Source of the DNA: Filimonas zeae
Lineage (GTDB): Bacteria; Bacteroidota; Bacteroidia; Chitinophagales; Chitinophagaceae
Direction of reading: 5' to 3'
NCBI RefSeq assembly: GCF_014641615.1
Contig: NZ_BMIB01000001.1
Span: 1,116,769 to 1,180,768 of the forward strand
DNA length: 64,000 bases
The position numbers and the translations under genes are program-made. The notes under the pieces are model-generated. The model did no database searches and was not told the DNA's origin. It saw only the letters and a list, made by a program, of their open reading frames with translations. Shown one piece after another: positions 14,976 through 24,647 of this stretch (positions within the stretch are counted from its first letter, which is position 1; the number at the start of each line of letters is the position of its first letter).

Positions 14976-17852
14976 ATGTCCGTAAAACAGAACGATCATA
15001 AAACCGTATTACTGTTATCTCCCCACCGATTACTAACCGATTGTCAACAAGTGGTGGAGTCGCTGCACATTATTAAGTACGATAGCAGTAAAGTAGAATA
15101 TATAGCCTGTAAAACTGACCAGGCTGAGGTAAAGGAATACTATGCACATTTGAGTAAACCTGCCAAAGATGCTTTGCCAGGCTTTACCAGGGAGGGCATA
15201 AAGGAATTGAAGGAGCAACTGCGGGAGCGCTATAAGAAACTACAGCCGGAATCTGATTTTGATACCTTTTACCAGCTGGCAGCGGTACGCCGCTTTCAGG
15301 AGTTGTTTGAGCCGTTGAAAGCCCAGGCAGCGCACGTAAAGTGGTACCATAAAGTACCTATTGAAAACGACCGGTTTAAAACGGTAGCCTGCACCTTCAG
15401 CGGCCTGCGCCCGATGCTACAGTTTGAGGTAAGCCGTAATGAAGAGAATGAACTGGAGCTGACCGGGTTTGTGTTTGTAAACGGCGCATCGGAACCATTG
15501 CGTTTGTTTAAACGCAACCGGTTTTTGCTGGAGAAAGACAATGTATACTATCTGTTAACCCATACCGATTACTTAACGCTTCAATGGCTGGAACAAAAGC
15601 CGGAGCGTATGTATAACAAAACCCCGCAGGCATTTGCACAGCATATACTGGCTAAGCTGGAAGGCGACTATACCGTGCGCCGGAATAATCTGTTTTCGGG
15701 AGATCAGGTAAAAGTTGCCCCGCAAAACCGCATAGTGCTGAGTGAAATACATCCTTCCTACCTGGTGATGACGCCGCAGTGGCTGTATGATGATTTTGTG
15801 GTGGAGGGTGCCTGGAAAGAGATGATGGAGGTTACACGTGATGGGAAGATGTTTCAGGTGGTGAGAAGCAAAGAACCGGAAGATAGCTTTTTACAATTGC
15901 TGGAATCGTTACACGAAAGTTTTGCGCAGCAGAAAAATGGTTATTACCATATCTCTTTTGATGAGGCCCGTAAAAAGCAATGGTTTCTGAAAGTATATCA
16001 CCGTTTACTGGAACTGGATGTTCAGGTGGTAGGTATGGATATGTTGCAGCATTTCCGGTATTCTTCCTTTAAAGTAGCTACCACGGCTACTATTGTAAAA
16101 GAAGAAACCAATACGGTAACACTGCAGATGACGGTGAGTTTTGGTAAGGAAGAAATATCGCTGGTGGAGTTACAGAAGCAATTGTTTATACGCCAGCATC
16201 TGGTGTTGCTGAAAGATACCTCGCTGGGGGTGCTGGACGATGAGTGGCTGCAACGTTACAGTACTTTGCTGCGGCATGGAAAGGTGAATAAAAACCAGGT
16301 AACGGTATCGCGCTGGCTGGCGTTTTGTGAGCAGTCTGCTACCGATGAAACACAGGTGCTGAAGAAGGTAATACCGAAGCCCTGGTGGGAGAAGTGGGAG
16401 ATATGGCAGAAAGACGAACAGCTATTGTACCCGGTGCCTGAGGGCGTAAAAGCCACCTTGCGGCCTTATCAGCAAAAAGGCTATGAATGGCTGAGTCTGC
16501 TGGCAGAAGCGGGGGCAGGAGCTTGCCTGGCAGATGATATGGGGTTGGGTAAAACGTTACAGACAATCTGTTTTCTGGCCCGGCAATCGCATTTACAGGA
16601 AAAAGCCATACATCTGATTGTTTGTCCTTCTTCGTTGTTATACAACTGGCAGCAGGAGCTGAAGAAGTTTGCCCCGCATTTAAAAAGCCTGGTGCATTAT
16701 GGAAACAGCCGTAACACGCCGCTGGTACTTAAAAAACAACATGACGTAGTAATTACCAGTTATGGTACCCTGCGTGCGGATATAGAAGAACTGAGTACCG
16801 TTTCGTTTGCTGTGGTAGCATTGGATGAGAGTCACCACATTAAGAACCCCTCTGCCCAGATAACCCGTGCGGTAAGCCGTTTACAGGCTTCATTTGGTAT
16901 AGCCCTGAGTGGTACGCCGGTAATGAACAATACATTTGACCTGTATGCGCAGATGAATTTTCTGCTGCCAGGCATGTTTGGCAACAGAGAGTTTTTTAAA
17001 AGAGAATATGCGGATGCCATTGACCGTAACCGCGATGAAGTGCGTATTAAAGCCCTGCATAAATTAACGGCCCCCTTTATACTGAGACGTACCAAACAAC
17101 AGGTAGCGGGTGATCTGCCACCTAAAACGGAGATGGTAATGTGGTGTACCATGCAACCTGCACAGAAAGCTTTATACGATGAAGTGCGGGAAAGCATTAA
17201 GAGCAGCGTGTTTATGGATATTGAGAAGGAGGGTTTGGGTAAGAGTACGCTCGCTTTACTACAGGGTATGCTGCGGCTGCGGCAGCTTTGTAACAGTCCT
17301 TTACTGTTGCCTCCGCAGGAGCAGAATAACTGCACAGAAAGTATTAAAACACAACTGTTGATGGATGAACTTTCCAATAATCTGAAAGATCATAAGGTGC
17401 TGATATTTTCTCAGTTTGCTTCTATGCTGCGGTTACTGGCAGATGCGTGTAAAGAGCGTGGGCTGGAGTTTTACCATTTTGACGGGCAAACGCCGCCTGT
17501 TCAGCGCGCAGAGATGGCCAACGCATTTCAGCAGCCGGATAATAAAGTGAATATATTCCTGATAAGCCTGAAAGCGGGTAATGCCGGTTTAAACCTTACT
17601 GCGGCAGACTATGTGTTTTTGTTTGATCCGTGGTGGAATACCGCTGTGCAGCAGCAGGCAATTGACCGGGCGCACCGTATAGGACAAACGAAGAATGTAT
17701 TTGCTTATAAGATGATTTGTAAGGACACCATTGAAGAGCGTATTATACAATTGCAGGAGCAGAAGCAGCAACTGGCGGGGGCGCTGGTAACGGAGGAAGA
17801 GGGTTTTGTGAAATCGCTTACCGAGGAAGATGTAGCGTACCTGTTTAGCTAG
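14976..17852 (+). CDS. SNF2-family DEAD/DEAH-type ATPase
   Basis: 958 residues. The N-terminal half (about 1-480) shows no motif I recognise. The C-terminal half is the two-lobed SNF2 ATPase: Walker A DDMGLGKT, motif II DESH (instead of the commoner DEAH or DEGH), SGTPVMN, then helicase C with FSQFASMLRLL, KAGNAGLNLT and QAIDRAHRIGQ. Such proteins translocate on double-stranded DNA and remodel protein-DNA complexes; bacterial members of this layout (RapA/HepA-like) act in transcription recycling or DNA repair. A 3' terminator at 17866-17898 ends the gene. Biological role is inferred only at family level. Confidence 0.9.
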   Translation: MSVKQNDHKTVLLLSPHRLLTDCQQVVESLHIIKYDSSKVEYIACKTDQAEVKEYYAHLSKPAKDALPGFTREGIKELKEQLRERYKKLQPESDFDTFYQLAAVRRFQELFEPLKAQAAHVKWYHKVPIENDRFKTVACTFSGLRPMLQFEVSRNEENELELTGFVFVNGASEPLRLFKRNRFLLEKDNVYYLLTHTDYLTLQWLEQKPERMYNKTPQAFAQHILAKLEGDYTVRRNNLFSGDQVKVAPQNRIVLSEIHPSYLVMTPQWLYDDFVVEGAWKEMMEVTRDGKMFQVVRSKEPEDSFLQLLESLHESFAQQKNGYYHISFDEARKKQWFLKVYHRLLELDVQVVGMDMLQHFRYSSFKVATTATIVKEETNTVTLQMTVSFGKEEISLVELQKQLFIRQHLVLLKDTSLGVLDDEWLQRYSTLLRHGKVNKNQVTVSRWLAFCEQSATDETQVLKKVIPKPWWEKWEIWQKDEQLLYPVPEGVKATLRPYQQKGYEWLSLLAEAGAGACLADDMGLGKTLQTICFLARQSHLQEKAIHLIVCPSSLLYNWQQELKKFAPHLKSLVHYGNSRNTPLVLKKQHDVVITSYGTLRADIEELSTVSFAVVALDESHHIKNPSAQITRAVSRLQASFGIALSGTPVMNNTFDLYAQMNFLLPGMFGNREFFKREYADAIDRNRDEVRIKALHKLTAPFILRRTKQQVAGDLPPKTEMVMWCTMQPAQKALYDEVRESIKSSVFMDIEKEGLGKSTLALLQGMLRLRQLCNSPLLLPPQEQNNCTESIKTQLLMDELSNNLKDHKVLIFSQFASMLRLLADACKERGLEFYHFDGQTPPVQRAEMANAFQQPDNKVNIFLISLKAGNAGLNLTAADYVFLFDPWWNTAVQQQAIDRAHRIGQTKNVFAYKMICKDTIEERIIQLQEQKQQLAGALVTEEEGFVKSLTEEDVAYLFS

Positions 17853-17865
17853 TGTTGCTGCAAAT

Positions 17866-17898
17866 AAAAAAGGCTGCCGGATATGGGCAGCCTTTTTT
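17866..17898. terminator. Bidirectional terminator
   Basis: A perfect 13-bp stem AAAAAAGGCTGCC / GGCAGCCTTTTTT between the convergent SNF2 and lipoprotein genes. A- and T-runs on both sides let it work in either direction. Confidence 0.9.
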
Positions 17899-17915
17899 AT
17901 TTTATTTGTTTATGG

Positions 17916-18638
17916 CTATTTTTTGAACGACATAACAATGTTTACATGGTTATTACCATTATAAGTAACGCCTTCCATTGGTGGCATATCAGGCTTTATG
18001 TTCGTGTTTAATGAAAGGGTAAGTGTGTTACCGGTAATTTTATACTTATAACCGGCAGCCTGAGTAGGGTAGGTTCCATTCTGGCCCGTGTTATTAGGTA
18101 CATCAACACTTACCAGGCCACCGCCGGGAAAATACAAAGAATCTGAGTTTACCGTTCTGTAATTGTTAGAGCCACTGCTGGCAGATGCGGTATAGGCAAA
18201 CGGAAAGCTGTAATCCTGTGTTTCCATACCTGTTACATAAATCTTTGCTTTTGAGGTGGTACTTACGCTGTATACAATATCTTTTGTAGTAGCCTTGTCT
18301 GTGGTAAATGTAATGGTGCCGCTGTTATCGGTAGTGGTATATTCTGTAGTAGTAACAGAGCGGGTTCCCATGCCCTGAACAGACATTGTCATATCAGATA
18401 CCAGCTTAGCCTGCATTCCGGTAAAGATCCATGTACCAATTAAAGAAGAAGTATTACCAGGGTTGCCTGGTTTGGTGGTATCGGTGCCGGAGCCATTACC
18501 GTTACCATTTCCGCCACCATTACTACCGCCGTTGTTGCCGGTTTCGTTGGGGTTATAGGTATCTATTGAAGTTTCTTTCTGACACGAGGTAAGTGCGGTT
18601 ATTACAGCCATTACACAGAGCAGCAGGTACTTTTTCAT
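17916..18638 (-). CDS. Lipoprotein with Gly/Asn linker and lipocalin-like domain
   Basis: 240 residues. SPII signal with Cys19 in ALTSCQKE. A long Gly/Asn/Ser linker (about 33-65) tethers a beta-rich domain beginning LIGTWIFTGMQ, the entry strand typical of lipocalin-like (META-like) proteins of Bacteroidota. Repeated TTT-rich strands follow, ending in NNHVNIVMSFKK. It would be displayed on an envelope membrane. Ligand and role are unknown. Confidence 0.75.
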   Translation of the reverse strand: MKKYLLLCVMAVITALTSCQKETSIDTYNPNETGNNGGSNGGGNGNGNGSGTDTTKPGNPGNTSSLIGTWIFTGMQAKLVSDMTMSVQGMGTRSVTTTEYTTTDNSGTITFTTDKATTKDIVYSVSTTSKAKIYVTGMETQDYSFPFAYTASASSGSNNYRTVNSDSLYFPGGGLVSVDVPNNTGQNGTYPTQAAGYKYKITGNTLTLSLNTNIKPDMPPMEGVTYNGNNHVNIVMSFKK

Positions 18639-18664
18639 GATAAAAGGTTTACGATTGATTGCTG

Positions 18665-18692
18665 CAAAATTAAGGAAAGCCCATTAAAACAA
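18665..18692 (-). promoter_or_regulatory. Promoter of the lipocalin-like lipoprotein
   Basis: On the minus strand TTG (18692-18690), a 17-bp spacer, then TAATTTTG (18672-18665), matching the -33/-7 consensus. The ATG is 26 bp downstream. Confidence 0.65.
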
Positions 18693-18748
18693 GGGGGATT
18701 TTTGAGGAACGCCTGAAAACACCGATCTTTTACAATAAGATGTAATTC

Positions 18749-20419
18749 ATGAGTGTAACTAAAACTGATTTTTCTATGGTACTACAGAGGACTATGGCCT
18801 GGGGCGCGTTATTGTTACTTGGCGCCTGTAATTCCGGCGGAGGAGATACCCCGGGCGGAGTGGAGGATTCTACAGCAGCACTGGCTATTAACGACAGCAG
18901 TTTTGCCAGGCATATTAAAATGCTTGCTTCCGATTCGTTTGAGGGCCGAAAACCTTTTACCAAAGGAGAGGAGCTGACTATTGACTATTTGTCTACGCAG
19001 TTTAAACAACTGGGGCTGCAACCCGGTAATGGCAGCAGTTATGTGCAGGAGGTGCCGATGGTGGAAATACGCTCTGTACCGGCGGGCGATCTGGTAATAA
19101 AAGGCAAAAGTGGTTCTTTATCGCTGAAATACCTGGATGAGTATGTGGCGGCTACGCGGCGCGTGCAGGATCTGGTAAAAGTAGAAAATTCGCCTATTGT
19201 GTTTGCCGGATATGGCATTGTGGCACCGGAGTATGGCTGGAACGATTATGCAGGCCTGGATGTGAAAGGAAAAACAGTACTGGTGCTGGTAAATGATCCG
19301 GGTTTTACAGATAGTACGCTGTTTAAAGGCCGCACCATGACGTATTACGGCCGTTGGACGTATAAGTTTGAAGAGGCAGCGCGACAGGGGGCTACCGGCG
19401 TTATTATTATTCACGACACCAAACCGGCCAGTTACCCGTGGACGGTAGTGCGCAGCAGCTGGTCTAAATCCAGGCTTTACCTGCAAACGGCAGATAACAA
19501 TCTGTCGCGGGCAGTAATGGAAGGCTGGATGAGCACTGAATCTGCCACCAGGTTGTTTCAGTTGGCGGGCGTATCGCCGGATTTGCTGAAACAGGCCGGG
19601 AAAAAAGGGTTTAAACCGGTAGACCTGGGCGTAACCACCTCACTGGTAATTAACAATCAACTGAAAAAATCCACTTCTCATAACGTGCTGGCGTTGTTGC
19701 CAGGCACAGACCGCAAGGATGAATATATTATTTATTCTGCCCATTGGGATCATTTTGGAAAAGGGGAGGCGATTAACGGAGATTCTATTTATAATGGTGC
19801 GGTAGATAATGCCACCGGTACAGCGGCTTTACTGGAGATAGCTGCGGCGTTTTCCAAAGCCAAACCACCTTCCCGTTCTGTGTTGTTTATTTCGGTAACG
19901 GGTGAGGAGCAGGGCCTGCTGGGATCGGAGTATTACACCACCCATCCGGTTTATCCGGTGGCTAAAACAGTAGCCAATATAAACATGGATGTACTTCAAC
20001 CTTTTGGCCGGATGAAAGATATTGGTGTGGTGGGCTATGGCCAGTCTGAACTGGATGAATATGCAGTGGAGGCAGCGGGCAGGCAGCACCGGACGGTGCA
20101 TGGAGAACCGGATCCTTCAGGCGGCTGGTATTTCCGCTCAGATCATTTCAATTTTGCCAAAGTGGGTATTCCTTCACTGTATATAGAGAATGGAATAGAA
20201 TCAGTAAATCATGAACCGGGTTGGGGTAAAGCGCAGGGAGAGGAGTACAATCATGTACGATACCACTCGCCCAAAGATGAATATTCTGACAGTTGGGATT
20301 TTAGCGGCATGGTAGAAGATGCGCGGCTGCTGTTTCAGATAGGGCATCGGCTGAGTACAGAAAACACTTTTCCTGAGTGGAAACCGGGATCTGAGTTTAA
20401 AGCCATCCGTGAGAAATAG
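18749..20419 (+). CDS. M28 family metallopeptidase, lipoprotein
   Basis: 556 residues. SPII signal with Cys27 in LLLLGACNSG. A PA-like inserted domain (about 120-310) is followed by the M28 di-zinc aminopeptidase domain, whose ligands are all visible: His in SAHWDHFG, Asp in NGAVDNATGT, Glu pair in TGEEQGLLGS, Asp in ANINMDVLQ and His in FRSDHFNFAKVGIPSLY. M28 enzymes remove N-terminal residues from peptides or cleave gamma-glutamyl carboxypeptide bonds. This one would act on the envelope, in peptide scavenging. Confidence 0.9.
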   Translation: MSVTKTDFSMVLQRTMAWGALLLLGACNSGGGDTPGGVEDSTAALAINDSSFARHIKMLASDSFEGRKPFTKGEELTIDYLSTQFKQLGLQPGNGSSYVQEVPMVEIRSVPAGDLVIKGKSGSLSLKYLDEYVAATRRVQDLVKVENSPIVFAGYGIVAPEYGWNDYAGLDVKGKTVLVLVNDPGFTDSTLFKGRTMTYYGRWTYKFEEAARQGATGVIIIHDTKPASYPWTVVRSSWSKSRLYLQTADNNLSRAVMEGWMSTESATRLFQLAGVSPDLLKQAGKKGFKPVDLGVTTSLVINNQLKKSTSHNVLALLPGTDRKDEYIIYSAHWDHFGKGEAINGDSIYNGAVDNATGTAALLEIAAAFSKAKPPSRSVLFISVTGEEQGLLGSEYYTTHPVYPVAKTVANINMDVLQPFGRMKDIGVVGYGQSELDEYAVEAAGRQHRTVHGEPDPSGGWYFRSDHFNFAKVGIPSLYIENGIESVNHEPGWGKAQGEEYNHVRYHSPKDEYSDSWDFSGMVEDARLLFQIGHRLSTENTFPEWKPGSEFKAIREK

Positions 20420-20557
20420 AAGTTTGAACAATAATATAGTGGTAAACCGGGGTAAGGCCCCCTTAAATTACCGTGTTTTCACGGATTGTCTTGCGTGTAG
20501 AAATGACCTTTATTTGCACTTACAACCCAGTACCTTTCCCCTAAACACTTAAGGGCC

Positions 20558-20602
20558 AAAAAGGACTGTAAACTTTTCCGTACAACCAGAAAAGTTTACA
20601 GT
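20558..20602 (-). terminator. Terminator between M28 gene and phosphoesterase gene
   Basis: A perfect 14-bp stem ACTGTAAACTTTTC (20565-20578) and its complement (20589-20602), with a T-run on the minus strand. It ends the leftward Nudix/phosphoesterase transcript. Confidence 0.75.
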
Positions 20603-20613
20603 ACCTGTTGGTT

Positions 20614-21105
20614 TCAGCCTTCCAACTCTATTACTTCGCAGTTTTTGATTTCTTTGCCATCAATAACAAAACGTATAAGCGTACGTACTTTATGCCAGCC
20701 CTGTTTTCCGGCTGCACCGGGGTTCAGATGCAAGCATTGCAACTTTTGATCGTACATCACCTTCAGTATATGAGAATGCCCGCTGATGAAGATGCCTGCT
20801 TCTTCCTTCATAATCTTGTCTTTTACTCCTTTTTCGTATTTACCGGGGTAACCACCAATATGCTGCATCAGCACTTTTACCCCCTCGCATTGGAAGGCCA
20901 GTGTTTCAGGAAAGTGGTGGCGTATGTCGGGGCCGTCTATATTGCCATATACCCCTCTTAGAGGCTTAAAAGTCTGCAGTGCCTCCGCAATAGCTGCTGT
21001 TCCAAAATCGCCGCCATGCCATATTTCGTCACACTGCGCAAAGTGGCGGAATACGGCTTCGTCTAAAAAGTTGTGCGTGTCTGATATCAGTCCTATCCGT
21101 GTCAT
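20614..21105 (-). CDS. YfcE/MJ0936-type metallophosphoesterase
   Basis: 163 residues, a soluble calcineurin-like phosphodiesterase. Metal ligands are visible in order: Asp/His in LISDTHNFLD, Asp in WHGGDFG, Asn/Asp in VYGNIDG, and GHSH with a further His in HLNPGAAG. Family members hydrolyse phosphodiesters such as 2',3'-cyclic nucleotides. It lies one base behind the Nudix gene, so the two are co-transcribed. Confidence 0.9.
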   Translation of the reverse strand: MTRIGLISDTHNFLDEAVFRHFAQCDEIWHGGDFGTAAIAEALQTFKPLRGVYGNIDGPDIRHHFPETLAFQCEGVKVLMQHIGGYPGKYEKGVKDKIMKEEAGIFISGHSHILKVMYDQKLQCLHLNPGAAGKQGWHKVRTLIRFVIDGKEIKNCEVIELEG

Positions 21106-21106
21106 A

Positions 21107-21514
21107 TTAATCTACCAGGTTGTCTTGTCGTAGTTTTTCAAAAGCCATCAGCACTCCGGTTACCTGATGCGGTTGCAGCTGATATTCTTCCTGCGAAAAA
21201 TACTGTACCCCACCAATTTCCGCAGCGGGCTGCGGCTGTTGGGTAAGCTGATGCATAAAGCAATGCTGCTGCATGGTAATATTATCTTCTCCAAAAGCTG
21301 GTGCGGTAATATGATAGTACCAGGAGAGGCTTTCTTCCGGCAGTTGCAGGTTCAACTCTTCCTGAATTTCGCGCCGCAGGCCCATGAGGGGTGTTTCGCC
21401 TGCATCTATTTTACCGCCGGGCAGGTACCAGGCCTGTTTGTTGTTGCTGAAGGCCAGCAGCAGTTTTCTTTCTTTTACCACAATTAATCCTGCACAGTGA
21501 ATGACCTTGTTCAT
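21107..21514 (-). CDS. Nudix hydrolase
   Basis: 135 residues. The Nudix box is GGKIDAGETPLMGLRREIQEEL (G x5 E x7 REUxEE), with Asn replacing the usual final Gly. The protein is small, the length of MutT or NudC-type members that hydrolyse nucleoside diphosphate derivatives. Substrate is not predictable. It is one base upstream of the phosphoesterase gene. Confidence 0.9.
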   Translation of the reverse strand: MNKVIHCAGLIVVKERKLLLAFSNNKQAWYLPGGKIDAGETPLMGLRREIQEELNLQLPEESLSWYYHITAPAFGEDNITMQQHCFMHQLTQQPQPAAEIGGVQYFSQEEYQLQPHQVTGVLMAFEKLRQDNLVD

Positions 21515-21701
21515 AGTAAACCAAAAATTGTATCTTAGTAGAACGATTGCAAGTTTATGCCTTTCTACCGGAATTTTACCTACTGGATTGACAAGCGCAG
21601 ATGGAAATACGTATTTCTGTTGGCTACCCTTACTATTTCCAGATACTGATACTTCCTGCCCTTATTCCGATTATTTTAATTCATTCTTATAAGCTATTGC
21701 T

Positions 21702-22859
21702 ATGCCTTATTATCATAAGCTGGGTAATATCCCGCATAAACGTCATACCCAGTTCCGCCGCCCCGACGGCTCTTTATATTCCGAGCAATTATTCAGTACA
21801 GAAGGGTTTAGCAGCGATTATTCTCTGTTGTATCACTGCCATCCGCCTACTGCCATTATACAAACAGAAGAGCCTTACGATGTGATGCCGCGGATTGCAG
21901 AAGAGAAAATGTTGAAGCACCGCAGTTTTGAAGGGTTTAAGGTAAAACCCGGGGCTGATTTTATAAAAAGCCGGGTGCCGGTATTGGTAAACAACGACTG
22001 CCATGTAGTACTGGCTGCACCTACCGAAAGTATGACCGGATATTTTTATAAAAATGCAGATGCCGATGAAATGCTGTTTATACACGAGGGCAGCGGCCGC
22101 CTGCTTACCCAGTATGGGGTTATTCCGTTTGCATATGGCGATTACCTGGTAATACCCCGTGGTACTATTTACCAGCTGGAGTTTGAGAACAGCAATAACC
22201 GGCTGCTGATTGTGGAAAGCTTTAGCCCTATACGTTTTCCCAGCCGATATATGAGTAAGCACGGTCAACTGCTGGAGCATTCGCCTTACTGCGAGCGGGA
22301 TATACGTGCGCCACAGCATTTATTAACAACAGATGAGAAAGGCGACTTTGTTATCCGCACCAAAAAGAAAGGTAGAATGTACCATATTCATTATGGGTAC
22401 CACCCTTTTGATGTAATAGGCTGGGATGGATGCTGCTACCCTTTCGCATTCAGTATTCATGATTTTGAACCAATTACAGGCCGGGTACATCAGCCACCGC
22501 CGGTGCATCAGACTTTTGAAGCCCATAACTTTGTGATATGCAGTTTTGTGCCGCGGTTGTACGATTACCATCCGCAGTCGATACCCGCGCCGTACAACCA
22601 CAGCAATATTGATAGCGATGAAGTGCTGTATTATGTAGATGGCGATTTCATGAGCAGAAAGCATGTAACCCGGGGTATGATAACGCTGCATCCGGGGGGC
22701 ATTCCACACGGGCCACATCCGGGTACGGTAGAAAAAAGTATTGGTGCTAAGGAAACCCGCGAACTGGCGGTGATGATAGATACCTTTCATCCATTACAGC
22801 TTACGGAAGAGGCGTTGGCTATAGAAAACAGCGGCTATACCATGAGTTGGGCAGAGTAA
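21702..22859 (+). CDS. hmgA: Homogentisate 1,2-dioxygenase
   Basis: 385 residues. It opens the homogentisate ring to maleylacetoacetate in tyrosine and phenylalanine catabolism. The N-terminus MPYYHKLGNIPHKRHTQFRR is characteristic. The iron-binding region is intact: YNHSNIDSDEVLYYVDGDF with His and Glu, then HPGGIPHGPHPG with the His pair. Length is slightly below the 430 residues of proteobacterial enzymes, as usual for Bacteroidota. No other genes of the pathway (fumarylacetoacetase, HPPD) are next to it. A terminator follows at 22884-22918. Confidence 0.93.
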   Translation: MPYYHKLGNIPHKRHTQFRRPDGSLYSEQLFSTEGFSSDYSLLYHCHPPTAIIQTEEPYDVMPRIAEEKMLKHRSFEGFKVKPGADFIKSRVPVLVNNDCHVVLAAPTESMTGYFYKNADADEMLFIHEGSGRLLTQYGVIPFAYGDYLVIPRGTIYQLEFENSNNRLLIVESFSPIRFPSRYMSKHGQLLEHSPYCERDIRAPQHLLTTDEKGDFVIRTKKKGRMYHIHYGYHPFDVIGWDGCCYPFAFSIHDFEPITGRVHQPPPVHQTFEAHNFVICSFVPRLYDYHPQSIPAPYNHSNIDSDEVLYYVDGDFMSRKHVTRGMITLHPGGIPHGPHPGTVEKSIGAKETRELAVMIDTFHPLQLTEEALAIENSGYTMSWAE

Positions 22860-22883
22860 TTCATGGGTTTATAAGATAAACGG

Positions 22884-22918
22884 ATATCCTGCATATTGGA
22901 AGTATGCAGGATATTTTG
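22884..22918 (+). terminator. Terminator after hmgA
   Basis: A perfect 12-bp stem ATATCCTGCATA / TATGCAGGATAT (22884-22895 with 22903-22914) followed by TTTTG. Confidence 0.75.
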
Positions 22919-22962
22919 TTTATTGCGGCCATTCAAGCACTTATTTATTACAATCAATAGTT

Positions 22963-23961
22963 ATGGAATACAGAGTATTAGGAACTTCTGAAGTAAAGGT
23001 GTCGGCCATTACGTTTGGGGCATGGGCCATTGGAGGCTGGATGTGGGGCGGAGCAGACCGTAAGGACGCGCTGGACGCTATCAGAGCTTCCTGGGACAAT
23101 GGTGTTACCTCTATTGATACGGCGCCGGCTTACGGGCAGGGGCTGAGTGAAGAAATAATAGGGGAGGCTCTGCAACAGATTCAGCGCGATAAAGTGCAGA
23201 TTCTTACCAAATACGGCTTGCGCTGGGACCTTAAAAAAGGGGAGTTCTTTTTTAACAGTACAGATAATGACGGCAAGCCCATTGATATGTACCGTTATGC
23301 TGGTAAGGAGAGTGTGATAGAAGAATGCGAAAACTGCCTGCGCCGTTTGGGTACAGACTATATTGATTTGTTTCAGATACACTGGGCAGATAATACCACA
23401 CCTATAGAAGAAACAATGGAAGCCATACAGCTTTTACAGGAGCAGGGTAAGATAAAAGCTGGTGGAGTATGTAATTACACGGCCGATCAGATGAAAACGG
23501 CGGAGAAAGTGGTATCGCTGGCTGCGAATCAGGTGCCTTACAGCATGGTATTAAGAGATATTGAAAAAGAGCTGGTGCCTTACTGCCGGGAGCATAACAA
23601 ATCTATTATTGCGTATAGCCCCTTACAAAGAGGTTTGCTGAGCGGTAAAATTAAGCCGGGCTATTCCTTTAACGAAGGCGATACCCGTTCTGGCAACCGC
23701 TTTTACACTGACGAAAATATTACCCGCATTAATGCTTTTCTGGCTAAGATTCGCCCGCTTGCCGAAACCAAAGGCGCTACACTGGCCCAGCTGGTAATTG
23801 CCTGGACCATACAGCAGCCGGGTATTACGGTGGCGCTGGTAGGCGCCCGCAATGCAGAGCAGGCTATACAGAATGCCCGTGCTGCAGAAGTGCAGCTGAA
23901 ACCGGAGGAGATTATGTTTATAAACGACCAGCTGGCAAAGCTGGAACTGGTACAACCTTAA
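22963..23961 (+). CDS. Aldo/keto reductase
   Basis: 332 residues, an NADPH-dependent (alpha/beta)8 oxidoreductase. The catalytic tetrad is visible as Asp/Tyr in DTAPAYGQGLSE, Lys in LTKYGLRWD and His in LFQIHWAD. The C-terminal loop around ALVGARNAEQAIQNARAAEV binds the cofactor. It resembles sugar or L-glyceraldehyde-reducing members of the Bacteroidota; substrate cannot be fixed. It is a single gene between hmgA and a small unknown gene. Confidence 0.92.
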   Translation: MEYRVLGTSEVKVSAITFGAWAIGGWMWGGADRKDALDAIRASWDNGVTSIDTAPAYGQGLSEEIIGEALQQIQRDKVQILTKYGLRWDLKKGEFFFNSTDNDGKPIDMYRYAGKESVIEECENCLRRLGTDYIDLFQIHWADNTTPIEETMEAIQLLQEQGKIKAGGVCNYTADQMKTAEKVVSLAANQVPYSMVLRDIEKELVPYCREHNKSIIAYSPLQRGLLSGKIKPGYSFNEGDTRSGNRFYTDENITRINAFLAKIRPLAETKGATLAQLVIAWTIQQPGITVALVGARNAEQAIQNARAAEVQLKPEEIMFINDQLAKLELVQP

Positions 23962-24040
23962 GCGGAGGAATTGCCGGGGAGCATATGGCAGGATGATTGC
24001 ATTTATTTCAGTATATTACTGAACATAAAAAAATTGCTGT

Positions 24041-24448
24041 ATGATCAAGTTCAATGAAATGAAACCCGGCGATTTTGTGATTGCCGAATATGAAGGACAA
24101 CGGAGAATGGGTGAGGTTACCGGTGTTGACAATGAAAGTAAACTGGTGGGCGTGGAAACGGATGTGCAGGAATTCTGGTACGACCGTGAGCACATTCACC
24201 CTATTTCCCTTACCGATGAAAGCCTGCATTGGCTGAATTTTACCAAAGAACTACAGACAGACGGATCTGTTAAGTACAAAAAGGGGGCTTTCCGCCTGTG
24301 GATTCCGGCTCCGGACCAGTTTGCCCAGCTGGAAATCTGGTACCGTGAGGACCGCCGTATTCAGCCCGATGTACACTACATTCACCAGCTGCAGAACCAC
24401 TACCTGCAGATGACCAAGATCCCTTTAACAAGGGATGTATTAGTCTGA
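24041..24448 (+). CDS. Conserved small protein of unknown function
   Basis: 135 residues, soluble. An N-terminal SH3-barrel-like start (MIKFNEMKPGDFVIAEYEGQ, GEVTGVDNESKLVGVET) suggests an RNA or protein binding fold. The rest is rich in aromatic and charged residues (YDREHIHPISL, FRLWIPAPDQFAQLEIWYRE). I know such proteins only as unnamed Chitinophagaceae conserved proteins. Its own terminator follows at 24472-24520. No function is assigned. Confidence 0.7.
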   Translation: MIKFNEMKPGDFVIAEYEGQRRMGEVTGVDNESKLVGVETDVQEFWYDREHIHPISLTDESLHWLNFTKELQTDGSVKYKKGAFRLWIPAPDQFAQLEIWYREDRRIQPDVHYIHQLQNHYLQMTKIPLTRDVLV

Positions 24449-24471
24449 AAATCCATTCTAAATTGCACTCA

Positions 24472-24520
24472 GGATATAAGCCTTGAGACGAACAGTGTCA
24501 ATGGCTTATATCCTTTTTTT
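24472..24520 (+). terminator. Terminator with 11-bp stem
   Basis: Perfect arms GGATATAAGCC (24472-24482) and GGCTTATATCC (24503-24513), a 20-nt loop and seven T. Confidence 0.85.
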
Positions 24521-24567
24521 ATTTACGTATATATATTTATTTGAATAAAAATATATTTCACATTTTA

Positions 24568-24599
24568 TTTGCTTTTACTGCTTCCCGCTTCTATCTTCG
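24568..24599 (+). promoter_or_regulatory. Promoter of the giant surface protein
   Basis: TTTG at 24568-24571, a 20-bp spacer and TATCTTCG at 24592-24599 (one mismatch to TAnnTTTG). The ATG is 48 bp downstream. Confidence 0.5.
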
Positions 24600-24647
24600 A
24601 CCCGACATATAATATTTCCCCTTACTACGAAATCCTTGAAAAAACCA

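Noticed and set aside
21558..21650. A 30-codon frame upstream of hmgA (MPFYRNFTYWIDKRRWKY...)
   Set aside because: Very short, no terminator or spacing evidence, and only a weak promoter. It could be a leader peptide or the remnant of a membrane protein gene; not supportable.
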